DNA of 64,000 bases from Pomphorhynchus laevis (lineage: Eukaryota; Acanthocephala; Palaeacanthocephala; Echinorhynchida; Pomphorhynchidae): positions 1-64,000 of the forward strand of contig WNNJ02003078.1 of the NCBI GenBank assembly GCA_012934845.2, given 5' to 3'. The position numbers and the translations under genes are program-made. Positions 10,190 to 22,900 of the stretch are shown here, piece by piece. The notes under the pieces were generated by a model. That model was not told the DNA's origin. It searched no databases and was given only the letters and a program-made list of their open reading frames with translations. How positions within the stretch are numbered: the stretch's first letter is position 1; each line of letters starts with the position of its first letter.

Positions 10190-11805
10190 AGAGTTGGTTC
10201 CGCTGTCATTACCTAATAAAACCTCTTCTGACCCAATTCCCACTCACTTGCTTAAAAATATCTGCTCCTTTATCTTACCCTTCCTAACCATTTTGTTAAA
10301 CTCGTCCATCCGTAGCCGTACATTTCCTTCCATCTGGAAATGCGCCACTGTTCGTCCTCTCATCAAAAAGCAATCTCTCGACTCCTCACTACCATCTTCG
10401 TACCGTCCTATTTCACTTCTCCCAACCCTCTCTAAACTCCTTGAGCGTCTCGTTGTTAAGCAAGTTAATACATATCTCTATTCCTCTAACTTATTTATTC
10501 CCTTCCAAGACGCTTTTCGCTCTAATTACTCTACCGAAATTGCATGTCTTCATGTTTATAACGACTTACTCATATCGCGCGATCATAAATTATGTAGTGT
10601 CATAGTTTCTCTTGATCTATCGTCTGCTTTTGACATCGTCGATCACTAGATTCTTCTTCATCGCCTTCGTCATGATTATGGCTTCTCTTTACCCACTGTA
10701 TCATGGTTTTCTTCATATCTATCAAACCGTACATTTCGCGTATATTCTAACTCTTCTCTCTCCCATCCTTCGTCCATTCCGTCCGGTGTTCCACAAGGCT
10801 CCGTATTAGGCCCTATGCTTTTCGATCTTATTCTCGGTGACTTGTCTTAGATTTCTCATAAATTTAACTTCCATGTTATGCAATATGCTGATGACATTCT
10901 CATCTATGCTCATGCACCTGTTTATCGTATTCACGATCTTAGTGTTTCTACTTCCGACTGTCTTGTCTCAATTTTCAATCATCTTTCTTCCCTTCGCCTT
11001 TCTCTGAATCCTGATAAATCTAAAATTATGTGGATCCTACCTCGAGGCCTCGGCTTCGAACCTCCCTCCGTATCATTAAATTCTACAATTCTTCCTATCG
11101 TTGATGATCTCGTTTTCCTAGGCTTCCATTTTGACAACCGACTTTCACTTAAACCTTTCGTTAGAAATAAAGTACGCTCATCTACCTTGATACTCCGCAA
11201 CAGCCGTCAAGTTCGTAGATTGATCGATTTCCCTTCTTGTATGACTCTCATATCATCTCTCCTTTTTTCTAGACTCGATTATTGTCTTAGTCTATTTTCC
11301 AACTCACCTAAATCCACTCTTCTTCCCCTACAACGCATCGTCAACGCAGCTGTCCGAATTCTTTTCCGTCTTCGTCGTTTCGATCATACATCCTACCATC
11401 TTGCTTCTCTCGATTTGCCTACAATTTATTGTCGTGTTCAAATTCGTCTTCTTATCGTTGCTTTCCGCCTTGTAACTTTTCATACCCCTTCATTTCTCAA
11501 CCTTCCTTTTCTTGATAATTCTCGTCCTGTTTACTGTTCTTTGCGTTCCTGTAATTCCCTTCTTTTACATATCCCAAACTACTCTACCTCCTTTGAACTC
11601 CGCTCCTTCCTGGTGGCTGCTCCTCTATCGTGGAATCATCTGCCCATTCATATACGCCAATCAACTTCCCTGCAGTGCTTCAAACGACAAATCCGATCCC
11701 ATTTTAACAATTTATCTGCTTGACTTTTTCATTTTTGTTTATGGACTTGAGAGCGTACAGCTTGTACGCATTTGCCACATTAAATAAATTTGTATTTGTT
11801 TGTTT
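10190..11805 (+). mobile_element. L2-like LINE, young subfamily, RT and 3' end
   Basis: Plus-strand RT from the finger region to the 3' end. 10155-10649 encodes IWKCATVRPLIKKQSLDSSLPSSYRPISLLPTLSKLLERLV and LDLSSAFDIVDH (motif A); 10878-11723 encodes MQYADDILIYAHAP (YADD) through HFNNLSA, the natural C-terminus. A frame break lies between them (~10640-10870). The 3' end has the 11753-11769 hairpin and a TTTG-rich tail. 'LDLSSAFD.VDH' is typical of the L2 group. The 5' part is missing. Confidence 0.85.
11753..11769 (+). other. L2-like 3'-terminal hairpin
   Basis: GCGTACA-GCT-TGTACGC, followed by ATTTGCCACATTAAATAAA and the tail. The same stem is at 27036-27052 and 32010-32026 (minus). Confidence 0.75.
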
Positions 11806-11811
11806 GTTTGT

Positions 11812-14800
11812 GAGCGGAGGAGGTGTTTGAATATGATAAAGGAGGTTGATGAACGATGGGGAGCCGACAGCGATGAGACAAAAGGTAACGAGAAGAAGGC
11901 GGAGTTTGATGCGGATGTGAATGGTGGGCCCTGAGAGTAAGTCAAAATATGTGGATGTGTGGTCGAAGCGACGGAGACGAAAGAGCACTCAAACGGCGGT
12001 GTTGATTATTCGTTGTAGGGTTAGGATGATGGATTTTGGAGAATTAACGAAAAGGGTAAGTGATCATAACGAAAAGGCTAAGTGATAAGGGAAAAGTGAT
12101 CATCGAAATGGAAGCCTAAGAAAGTGAGATTGTGGACTATGGGGATGATTGATGAGGCAAAATATACAGTGGGAGGAGATATGTTTGGTTTACGGGGGAG
12201 GATCCACATTATTTTGGACTTTTCGGGGTTTAGAACAATATGGGGATTTGAGAGACGTTTGTAGATAGAAAAAAGACAGTTGGAGGCAGAAATGGCGATA
12301 TCGTGTATGCGATGTGCGGGTGCATGATAGATCGCACAGCAGAAGAGAGAAAAGCAGGGGACCTAGGACTGAACCTTGTGGAACCCCGCAAAAAATAGGG
12401 ATGGGAAGGGAGGATGATGAATTAGAAAAGAAGCGAAAGGAACATTCGGAGAGATATGAGGCGAACCACCTACGGAGGAGGAAGAAAAGCCGTAATCATA
12501 ACAAAGGCGAGAAAGGAAGACGGAGTGGTCGACAATGTCGAATGCGGAGGAGAGGTCGAGGGAGATGAGAACACTATATAGAGCCTTGTCTCGAGAAATG
12601 AGTAAGTCGTTGTACACTTTTATGCATGCGATTTCTGTCGAGTGATTAGAGCGGAAAGCGGATTGGAAAGGAGGTTACAGATTGGATGAGGAGAGATAAC
12701 CGTTGATTTGTATTAAGATGAGGCGTTCTAAGAGCTTTGAAAGAGTAGTAAGTAGTGAAATGGGGCGATAGCTAGAAGGAAGGGAGGGGTCGAGCGATTG
12801 TTTCTTAAGGAGGGGACGAACGATTGCGGATTTCCAGTGTGAAGGGAAGATACGACTGCGGATGGACGAGTTAAACAAGGTTGTGAGAAATGGGGATATC
12901 GATGAGCATATAGATTTTAATATGTGGGTAGGCAGGGGATCGGCGGGTGAGGTTTTGTTGGGCAAGGACATGAGGACAGATGATACTTCTGTAGGTGAGA
13001 CAGGGAGAAGATGAAAGAGTTCCGGAAGGATGAGGCTAGGCGGGGCAGAGTGGGATAGGATGGAGACCGGGGTGTGAGAGAGCAGCGTGGATACTTTAGT
13101 CTGGAGAAATGACGAATAATCATTGGCATTGATGTTGCACGGCGAAGAAGAGCGAGCAAGGATTGAGTTAAAAGTATGCCAGAGAGTCTTAGAGTTGAAT
13201 GAAGTGATGATTTTATGCTGCCAGAAAGAGTTGCATTTGGTACGTAGTAGGTTGAGATGAGACCGGCGAAGAGCAAGATAGGCATCACGGAAATACGGAT
13301 TGATCGAGCAAAAATCACGTCTGAAAGAGCGGTGATAGACTCGAAAAGCATGGCGAAGTCGACGCTTTAAGAGTAGGCATTGGATGTCAAACCATGGGGC
13401 ACGGTGCAAGCGATGGTGTGGGTGAGACTTTAAGGGCAAGAGAATATCGAGAGTGGATGTGAGTTCAGAGTCGAAAAGAAAGGCGAGATCGTGAGGAGAG
13501 GAATATGTTATTGTCGGGTAATGATATAGATGATTTGAGTAAGGCAGAGCGGAGAAGGGAGAGGTCAAGATTTCTCCAAGGGCGACGTAGGATTGTAGGT
13601 GTGTGAGGAGGGGTGTGAGGAGAGGGTGATAAGAAAGTGATCGGATAGACCAGGATCAGAGATGGACAGTGAGGTGTAGGCAGCAAAATGATCGGGGACA
13701 GCAAAGATGTCGAGTGCCCCACCAAGTATTATGTGTGGGGGCAGTGGAGATTAGTTTGTAATTGTAGTTGGATAGAATGTTGATGAACCGGATGGAATCT
13801 GTGGAAGAGGGGCGGTCTAGGCGGATATTGAAGTCGCCTAGAACGAGTGAAGGGATTGAGGACAAAGAACAATGAGAAAGGAGGTCAGCGAGTTCGGTAA
13901 AAAATAAGTATGTAGAAGCTGATGAACCAGGACGGTATACAATGGCGAGATCTAGAGTGATCGGGTTAGAATAACGACAAGTGAGCAATTCAAAAGAGCA
14001 AGGACTGAAAGGGGGATTGATTTTGCGAAGAGACGCCGGGTGACGCGCGAATGCGACGATGCCGCCATGATTAGAGGATTTAGAAGGGCATGAGCTGAGG
14101 GGGCGGGCGGATTCGACTAGGGAGCAACCGGCAGAGAGCAGACGGCGAATGGAAAGGTCGTCGGAATCTGAGTGCCAGGATTCGGTGAGGCAGAAGAGAT
14201 CGATGGATTGCTTTGTGAATACGTTGAGGATAATATCGGATTTATTGGAATAGATCTAGTGTTGAGGAAACCGAGGCGGAAACCGTGTGCTGTGGCTTAA
14301 GAGTCTAGTGGAGAAGACACATAGGAGAGATGGAGCGCCATCGAATTTTTGGACGGGTGTGGACAACTTGAAAATTTCCGTCTATGTTTCGGATGGAGAG
14401 TGATGTTTAGCCGTTTTCCTCGTGACGGCGTTTTTCGATGCAGGCTGAAGAGATTTGAGCGATTTCAGAAGGGGACTATCGGGGAAAATTCGAGTGGTTG
14501 AAGATGACATGAGTGTGAATCGTTGAGATAGGACAGAATACGCGTGAGAGCAATGCTTGACAACAATTTTTAGGAGAGGTGGCTGGGAAGGATTAGATTG
14601 AGAAGATTTGTTTAGACGGATGAATGTGACAGGAGAAATGTCCTTGAAAAAGGATGGTTTATCCGCAGGGACAATAGACTAGAGGATGAATCTGAAGGCG
14701 GAAACATCGTGGTCTAGACGTGCTTGTGGAGATAAGGAGTTAGAAGGCGTGATATTAGTGACAATGACGCAACGATCGCGAGAAGCAAAGCGCTTCCGTA

Positions 14801-15760
14801 AAGGAGGACGACTGACGTGAGTAGGTGAGATCACGATAGAAGAGCTGGCAGTTGATGATTTGGAGGGATTTGGTTTGACGACGGGAGACATAGAGGATAA
14901 TGATAATAAAGAGGGTGGCAAGCGATGTGAGGAAAGCTTATGAGTGGAAGGATAATGGATGTTGGTGGAGGTGATTTTGATTGATGGATGCAAGGTATTG
15001 AGAAACGAGACGGGAAGGACGGGACGTGGGGTGTCGGGGAGTAAAAATACATACGTTGTAACAATTTGCTGCTCCGTTACTGTCTCGGTAGATTTATCAT
15101 AAACTTGACAAAATCCATATTGCTCCGATACAATTTGCGGCTCCTTTAGATTATCTGATGATGGATTATCTTGTGATGACGTAGAAACGCAATGAAGGGT
15201 AGAAATATAAGGTGATTTATCTGATACGACTAAAGAAATACTGGGTTGCAAATGGTCAATGACAGTAACATCAGAAGATTGAGCTGATTGATTGGGCAAA
15301 ATTGAAGGATGTATAGTAATACCTGTAGAAGAGATGGGAGATTTGGCATTCTTAGAGGCAATCGAATGCGGAAGAATTGGGTATCGAGGTTGAAACTTAT
15401 TACAATACGAAGAGGCATATGTGGACATCGCTGCATTGCCAGATAGTTTCAATATATTTGTCTTGAGACTCTCTATTTCACTCTTCATCGTATTTATCAT
15501 CTTAGCCAAACAGTATCCACAGTAGAATTTGTTGTCTGCAAGGCAAGATGCATGGGATTCTGAAGTCCAAATACTTACCCACGTGTGACAATCATTGTTT
15601 GAGCAAAGGACTTGTTGTTCAGATCCATTGGAAACATCTCTAACATCGGTGTTGGACGCGACATGGTTGGGAACTTGAGACTTTTGTTTTTTCCGACCCA
15701 TTTGTATATAGTCGTTTGATTCGTGATTTTATTCTCCTCGTTGTATGTATATAAGATTGT
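11812..15760 (-). mobile_element. L2-like LINE, old subfamily, longest copy (ORF1 and ORF2)
   Basis: Most complete L2-like copy, minus strand. From 5' to 3' it has ORF1 (14679-15701), the endonuclease (about 14290-13656; LFCLTESWHSDSDD-like start, then SSIPSLVLGDFNIRL and DLAIVYRPGSS), a linker (13465-13568), RT fingers and palm (12675-13568: LPTHILKSICSSISPFL, HWKSAIVRPLLKKQSLDP, SYRPISLLTTLSKLLERL; 12363-12617: SLDLSSAFDIVDH) and the eroded C-terminal RT (11704-11988). ORF2 is split by several frame breaks and an internal deletion near 12300. The 3' terminus is lost at the tail of the adjacent plus-strand copy. Confidence 0.85.
14679..15701 (-). CDS. L2-like ORF1 protein (truncated)
   Basis: 340 codons. 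Residues ~30-70 hold a Cys cluster (LCSNNDCHTWVSIW ... FYCGYCLAKM; C-x4-C, then C-x2-C), followed by a coiled-coil-like stretch MINTMKSEIESLKTNILKL, a Ser/Pro-rich linker, and RDRCVIVTNITPSNS with DHDVSAFRFI near the end. The same layout occurs in the CR1-type ORF1s here (28622-29716, 42854-44071), where a further ~110 residues follow. A stop after FRFIL cuts this copy; the lost part is still readable downstream. Such ORF1s are expected to bind element RNA in an RNP; this is inferred from position, not shown. Confidence 0.75.
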   Translation of the reverse strand: MGRKKQKSQVPNHVASNTDVRDVSNGSEQQVLCSNNDCHTWVSIWTSESHASCLADNKFYCGYCLAKMINTMKSEIESLKTNILKLSGNAAMSTYASSYCNKFQPRYPILPHSIASKNAKSPISSTGITIHPSILPNQSAQSSDVTVIDHLQPSISLVVSDKSPYISTLHCVSTSSQDNPSSDNLKEPQIVSEQYGFCQVYDKSTETVTEQQIVTTYVFLLPDTPRPVLPVSFLNTLHPSIKITSTNIHYPSTHKLSSHRLPPSLLSLSSMSPVVKPNPSKSSTASSSIVISPTHVSRPPLRKRFASRDRCVIVTNITPSNSLSPQARLDHDVSAFRFIL

Positions 15761-15820
15761 ATGTTATTTATTGTATTTACTTTAGATCTCAAATGTGAGA
15801 TGTTGTAACAAATATCAAAT

Positions 15821-15889
15821 CTTCACGCCCAATACGCTTTTTTGCTTACCCAATACGCTTTTTTGCTTCACGCCCAATACGCTTTTTTG
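15821..15889. repeat. Three tandem units of ~20-24 bp
   Basis: Three copies of (CTTCACG)CCCAATACGCTTTTTTG; the middle unit is a few bases shorter. It lies just upstream of the L2-like 5' end and abuts a perfect palindrome. Confidence 0.9.
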
Positions 15890-15922
15890 CTTCCTATTAT
15901 TAGCTAAGCTAATAATAGGAAG
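15890..15922. repeat. Perfect 33-base palindrome
   Basis: CTTCCTATTATTAGCT, a central A, and its exact reverse complement. It begins with the last bases of the tandem array and sits between the L2-like 5' end and the CR1 fragment. Confidence 0.95.
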
Positions 15923-15969
15923 AATATTTTACCTCTAGATTGTAATTTGCTAGAACAGTTATAAATTTT

Positions 15970-17262
15970 CTTAGTTGAAGCTAACAATCGCCTCAGCCCC
16001 AGTCAGCATGGATTTAGGCCAATCGCTCAAAGGTAACGAACCTTGTAAAAGCGAGAGCAAGCTGGGTGGATTCGATGAGGAGTGGTTCCAAAGTAGATGT
16101 GATATTTATAGACTTATCGAAAGCATTCGATAGAGTTATTCCCAATTTGCTAGTAAACAAATTATCTAACATTGGTGTACGGGGCCCTTTGTTACGCTGG
16201 ATTCAATCATTCGTAAGCAACCACTCGTTTGCAGTACGCATAAGCCATTATCTTCCTGGTTACTCAATGATTGCGACAGGCGTCCAGCAGCGATCGGCCA
16301 TTAGTCCAACTCTCTTTGATATATATGTAAATGATATTACAAACAACTTAACGTCGGAATGTGTTACCTACGCAGATGATATTAAGGTTTAGAGGCGAAT
16401 CATTGATGATTCCGATGTTAGCGCTCTTCAAAAAGACGGATTCCATAAATTAATGGTGTATATCTAATGGGCTGATGATAAATGCGACTAAATGTAGACA
16501 TATGCGGATCGGCTCCCCAGACATTCGTTGCTCTTATAAAATTGTAAACATGTCGATTGATTCTACAGATTAAATCGATGATTTAGGGGTATCTACGCTT
16601 AATACGTTCGAAATGAGCGCTCACGTAAATAAAGTTTCGGCCAATTGCCGTCGTACTATTGGCATTATTAGACGATCTTTTGGATCACTAGAGGCATGTA
16701 GCTTCAGAATAATATACAAGGCCCTCATCGAATCTCGAATGCTATACGCATCTCCCGCAGCGTATCCACATCTGTGCAAGAACATTGTGGCTTACGAATC
16801 AATTCTCCGGTCGGCTACCTGTCTCGTTCCCACTGTCAAAGACCTGCCGTTTGACTAGAAGTTAGAAATCCTAGGTGTTTCAACGTTTTGTGAAAGTTTG
16901 GTAAAAGTTGATCTTATGCTGGTATGGAGGGCAATTTTATTGCCCACTCATCCCCTCAACTTCATGTTTTGCCTACGCAACTCCGAGAAATTACGTGGAC
17001 ATCGACTAACGCTCAAACATCGTAGAAAAGTCCATCGACACTATCAGGATATCAGAGATCGAGTAATAAATAGTTGGAACAGACTCCCGTCATCTGCAAT
17101 TCAATGCCGGAACATCCAAAAATTTCGGCGTGCGCTGAACAGTGTATCGCTTTCATATGAAGTCGAACCTGATTTGGATTTTTTTTACTGACATTGTACT
17201 TTTTTACATTGAGATCCAGCCAAACGAGCCACCGCTCATAGGCTGTTGTATACTTTTTTAAT
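15970..17262 (+). mobile_element. CR1-type LINE fragment (RT and 3' end)
   Basis: Starts in SQHGFRP (~15995) and runs through VDVIFIDLSKAFDRVIPNLLVN (motif A), SFAVRISHYLPGYSMIATGVQQRS, YADDIKV (to 16390), MSAHVNKVSANCRR (16613-16858) and the C-terminal segment RDRVINSWNRLPSSAIQCRN (16898-17191). It ends at AGCCACCGCTCATAGGCTGTTGTATA, the family 3' hairpin. Several frame breaks are present. An almost identical inverted partner is at 8095-9123. Confidence 0.82.
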
Positions 17263-17289
17263 TTTTTTAAATAATAATTCATTTATTTA

Positions 17290-19955
17290 AATTGTACAAA
17301 ATTGTTTCCTGCAAATGGGCCTTCAGTTCAAACTTACAAATCCTTAATTTAATTGTTGTAGTTTCATCTTAATGACCACCTTATGCCTCCAATCAAGCGT
17401 CCGATGTCGGCTTGATATATATCGGCGAGTGGCTGGTTGATCTCGGCAATCGCAGGCTTGCTGATGCTGAGCGAGCAATCGCAATTGATATTTTGGAATG
17501 CAAACGAGCGATTATGTCTGCATAGCAATCTGAGAACCGTTGTGTTGTTGCGGATGCTATCGTCTTGATAGTTGAAATTGCTTTGTTACCGATCCCACCA
17601 GAAGAGGAGAAAATTAGGGGTATGAATCTTCCCTGATCGACCGTTTCAACTCTTTCACAATATTTTGCATCTTTACGGTTCTCGTGATAACGAAATGCTG
17701 CTGCAGAACTCTTTTCGACATACGATGGAGCATGTATAGAGAAAATACTCACGTCAAAAAACGTGCGCTCGAAACGATTGTCATTGAGGCCGGTGCAAGC
17801 AATATCCAGTCTGGCAGCGGTGTCACGAGTTGTTGTAGAAACCTCTAATTTAACACTCGGTGGAACGATGGATAGCGGTGGCTCGACTTCAACCCTAAAA
17901 GAGCATTCTGCAAGCGAATGAGCTATAATATTCCTTACAATATTATGTCTGATACTGGGAAAGCCTCCTCGTTTGCACGACATTGCATGACGAATGTCCA
18001 TCTTGGCACCGCAAATGCAGTCCTGTTTGACATATGTTGGTGTCCAACCATATCTCGAGGCTACAGCATCTGTAAATTCCCTTCGAGTCAAGTGATAATC
18101 TTCAGACCTAATGGGCAGGATACTTAGCCAAGACGAAGCCTCTGCATGTGACGCATGCTCGATACAATTATTGGTTAAGTGATCAATTCTGTTTTTGGCT
18201 TGTTGTTTCATATCTCTGAAAAAGACACTCCGAGTTTCTGATATCCCCCGAAGCACTTCAGTTTGATAACGATAAAACGAATCACCGAGTAAGCCCGACT
18301 CATATGTATTTAGAAGCATATTCGCGCAATTAAACTCAAGGACGCATGTAATCCTCGGATCACTGATACCCATGCCACCCATTTTAAGTGGAAATGTTAC
18401 CATTGAAATCATTTTGTCCGAGAGATTGCGTCCGAGAAGTGTGGGAAGTAATCGCTCTCTTAAAGCAATACTTACTGATTCTGTTTCAACTTCATTGCAT
18501 AGCACGGATCTCATATAATGTGTCAACTTTAACTGTAGAGATTTTGTTAGACATGAGTAAGCAGCATGAGGGTCAATTGAGGCAACCTTTAATAATACAA
18601 TTTGTATAATTGTATTATAATTATAATACAATAAAAAATAATACAATTTGTATTATTAACTTCTGCCAATCGCGAGTACAACGAGCCCAAATGATCAAAC
18701 TTCACTTTTGTAGCAGAAGAAACGAAATCGACCGACCCAATAGGAACTCCAAGAACAGTGATTTCATCTATGGACTTGCAAGTAATATCATCGGGAAACA
18801 GATTGTATTGATTTACGTTGTGAACTAAGACTTTGGTCTTAGAAGCATTTACATAATATCCAAATTTTGGTCCCATGCACTTTAGAATATTCCACACCTG
18901 AACTAGATCTTGAGGTTTTCCAGCAAAATTCGCATCATCCGCGAACCATTTTTGATTTATACCAGGTACTTCATGGGCAATTATATCGATGAGTTGCAGC
19001 GATGCCATTGAGAAAGCGACCATTGCCAATGGATCGCCTTGAGTGAATCCTTCGGATGAGAATATGCTGGACCCACCAAGAACGAGTTGTGTAGGCCTCG
19101 AGTAAATATTATTCAAAGTGTTTGATAGCGATGGGCAAACATATTGAATATTATGGAGTGATACTGCGCGATTTAATGCGTTGAATGCGTTCGAAGCGTC
19201 GACGGCAAGGACGCAACAATCCTCGAAATGACAATACGTTTCACGAATTGAGCTAATGGCGTACTCAATTCCACCTCGTTGTGATGCTGATAATTGGTCG
19301 CAACCCGCAGCTTCCTGAATATCCCCTGGAATTACCTCAAGTATGGCTTTACATACAATACGCCTCACTACTTCACATACACCTATTGGCCTAACACCCC
19401 CTTCTTTATTTTGTAATGCTATTAATCTGCAAGCAAAAACGCATCAAGAACACCAGGCGCAATGTTGTCGGTTGTTAACCTAAAAGTGAAATCTGTTAGT
19501 ACTCGTGCCAAAGAAAGCGACTGTTTTCCGAAACGAGTCAGTAAATTACACCATGCTAATGCGTCAAGTCCAGACGGCCCAGCACTACCCTTTGTCTTTT
19601 TTACATGCGCGTATGATACATTCATTATCAATTGCTCTGAATCGAACTTCGTGGTGGTATGCAGCTCGGTGAAATCGCTTCGACAGCAATACGTCTTCAT
19701 TTATTTTGGATGGCATCGGATGAAAATCATTGAGCACACTCTCAACAGTTCTGACGTCAATAATAGAATCTGGTGATAAAACTCCAGTCGACATCTGGTC
19801 AGAAAGCACAGAGGTGCTTGCTGCAATTTTTCCTTGAGTCATCAGTCCACTGAAACGCTTCTTCCAATCCAAAGTCGATCCATTCCTTGTTGATTGATTG
19901 TAGGCCACCTGAAGATACATGGCTTCTTCGTATAGTTCTATATATCGACAATTTT
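17290..19955 (-). mobile_element. CXC-RT LINE, minus copy M1 (main part)
   Basis: Minus strand, 5'-split by the CR1 at 19956-23385. 19585-19920 and 19422-19700 give the pre-RT region (LDWKKRFSGLMTQGKIAASTSVL; KGSAGPSGLDALAW). 18589-19368 gives the palm: VDASNAFNALNRAVSLHNIQ, SEGFTQGDPLAM and QKWFADDANFAGK (FADD). 17393-18646 gives the C-terminal domain: CICGAKMDIRHAMSCKRGG, RHNIVRNII, AARLDIACTG and ERTFFDVSIF, then ERVETVDQGRFIPLIFSSSGG. Frame breaks occur near 18600, 19400 and 19600. The 3' end carries the family motif GCAAATGGGCC at 17311-17321. Confidence 0.85.
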
Positions 19956-19967
19956 AAAACAAGTCTT

Positions 19968-19990
19968 GGTTATTGAAACTCTTACAATAA
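19968..19990 (+). repeat. Leader-like 5' motif of CR1 copy a
   Basis: GGTTATTGAAACTCTTACAA followed by TAA, then a partial echo AATAACATACAATA. The same module is found 5' of other families (see findings). Confidence 0.55.
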
Positions 19991-22900
19991 AATAACATAC
20001 AATAGGAAAAAATCATTCATATCGATCTGGAAAATCCAAAGGCTGGAAGTGGAGTGATAATACTAAATAAAATCAGTAATTTGAATCAATAAATTCAAAT
20101 CGACTATACACATCGACTATACAACTACTACTTACAAGCTACTACTTACAATACACAACTACTTACAAGCAAGCCCAACGAACACACAAGCTTAAACACA
20201 TAATTATTCGATTACAACGAGCGAAGCGAGTTGACACAACAATCGATGGCAAGAACAAAGAAGACAGAAACGAAAAAATGCTTAGCAAGTCAGCAGATTA
20301 ACGGTACTCGCAATTAACGGTACACGGAATTTTCGGGTGGTCAAGTGGCGTCCGACTGTCCGGTGGCATCCCTTACTCCTGTAGAGTCAGACCTCTTTAG
20401 TAGTGATGGTTCGTGTGTAGGAAAACTAGTAAACTTCGATAGTGTCACCGAGCGTGTCAAATTTTCCCATTATACGAACATTTTTGTCGGTTATTCAAAT
20501 GTTCGTAGTCTCCTGGCTCAGTTCTCGGAAATTAAATTCATAGTTACTTCGAAACGTTTTGATGTATTTTGTATAACCGAAACATGGCTACATTCTGACA
20601 TTTCGGATGACTGTGTTGCCATCCCTAACTATTTTGTAATACGTTCGGATCGCTCATGTGGTAAACGTGGAGGTGGGGTAGCCGCCTATGTGCGAAATAG
20701 TCTCCTGGTATCGAATATCTCGGCTTTTCGCGACGATATTGGTTATTCCTTTGAAGGTCTTGCTTTTACACTGGGAAATGGTCGACGATCCCGATTCTGC
20801 GTCCTTTACCGTTCTCCGTCCTATGAATTAAGATTAGACTCTAAAATCACATTTGCTGAGTTTATCTTCGTATCCTCTGATTTTGCTCCTGGTAGACTTC
20901 AATATCCCCCAAATAGACTGGAAAAATAGTCATTCACGACCAATTCACGGAATTGGGAAAGTACTGAGTGACTTTCTGTTACTCGAGATGCTACTAGTTC
21001 AACATATTAAAGAACCTACTTGTGTGACAGGGACGCCTTCTATACTCGATTTGGTCTTTACTAAGTGTTTGGGTGACGTTTCAGGTGTTCGTTATGACGC
21101 ACCAATTGGCAATAGCGATCACTGTGTACTCTCTATGCGGCTGTCGCTGTTCAACAGAGCCTCACAAAACTCTAATTTTAAAAAACGTTGTTGGGTAAGT
21201 GTTGATGCTAATCAACTAGCTGCAAGCTTCCCAAAGGGTATCTGTGATAGTCTTCGTATCCACTTCGGTTTGGAGGTTCCTGTAGTCTTTGATCTGCTCC
21301 ATGATGAATTGATGCGAATTTCTGATATCTTTGCTCCGCTACGTGCCTGCAAGTTCAAGCATGGACATCCTCCTTGGTTCGACAGAGAGCTTCTTGATGC
21401 TATAAGATCCCGCAACAAATTGTGGCGCGAATTTAGGCGTTCTTCTGCTTCAAAACGTGCCTACATCGACTCTCGGAACTTATGCAATTGGCTAAAATTT
21501 CAGAAACGCTATTCGTACGAAGATAGTATCGCCAGGGATGCATCTTTGAATCCTAGGAGGTTTTGGTCTTATGTAAGAAACAACAGAACACTTGTCGCCA
21601 CAATTAGCTCAATCCAAACGCCAACTGAAACTTTGACCGATCCGTCTCTAATCGCCCAACATTTAGCTGATGGCTTCTTGGTACAGGCTTTGACCTCTAA
21701 CAAACTGCATGACTTTAGTTGGAAGTATGTTCCGGTTACTCATCGGTGTTGTGTTCGTCCACTCAGAGTGGATGAGGTGTTGAACGAGGTTATGAAGCTC
21801 GATTCGTTTACATCTCCGGGACCAGACAATATCGCCCCCTTCCTCGTCAAATCCCTAGCGAACGAACTGAGCAATGATTTAACTATGTTTTTCAGATACA
21901 GCTTAGACACATCTTGGATTCCTGACAGTTGGAAGTGTGCAATTGTGGTGCCTATTCCCAAAAAGCATCCTGCTAGCTTTTGCGCAGACTTTCGGCCCAT
22001 TAGCTTAACTAGCGTATTCTGCAAACTTTTAGAAAGAATCATTGCTAGTAGAATCAGGGATCATTTGGATCGTAATCACATATTGGTTGAATCTCAACAT
22101 GGTTTCAGGATCGGACGTTCATGCCTTACTAACCTACTAACTGCGCGTGAAAAATGGGCTGATGCTCTGGGGGCTGGGTTTCAGGTTCATACAGTATTCC
22201 TTGATTTTTCGAAAGCTTTTGATAGGGTACCACACGACGGCATAGTGTCTTTACTGTATCACTATGGACTTCATTCATATATTTGTGAGTGGGTCAGGGA
22301 ATTTCTATCGAATAGGTCTTTCCGAGTTTGTGTGGGGGGGGCGTGTTTTCTTATTCGGTAAATATTAATTCTGGCGTACCGCAGGGATCAGTCCTTGGCC
22401 CACTGCTCTTTATAATCTTCATTAATGATCTGCTACTCCGCTTATCATGCTCTCATCTAGCGTTTGCAGACGATCTAAAGATTTGGTCGATCATTAGAAG
22501 TCCTGCTGATCGAGTATCGTTACAAAATGATCTAAACTCCCTGATCAAGTGGTGCGATTCTACCGGACTACGGTTGAATGTTGATAAATGTGTCCTCATG
22601 CAACTAGGTCGCCCTATTGAAACTCTAAGGTACTTTATTGGAGATATGGTCTTAAAGGAAGTGTCTCATCATAAGGATTTAGGGATTATTGTTCATAGAT
22701 CCTTGAAAACAAAGTTGAACACCGACTTCTTTCTAGGTAAAGCTACTAGGGCGTTATATTGTATTAAAAATGCATTCATCAGGTTAAGCTGTCACATGTT
22801 CAAGAGGTTATTCATCTCCATCGTCAGGCCACACTTGGAGTACTGCATTCAGGCTTGTTTCCCTGTCACTAAGCAAGAACTATTAGACCTGGAGTCTATT

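Noticed and set aside
15821-15889. Short CRISPR-like array
   Set aside because: Units are directly adjacent without unique spacers, in a eukaryotic repeat context.
8095-17262. The inverted CR1 pair as ends of one large DNA transposon
   Set aside because: The repeats are coding fragments of a LINE RT, and the interior is other LINEs with no transposase.
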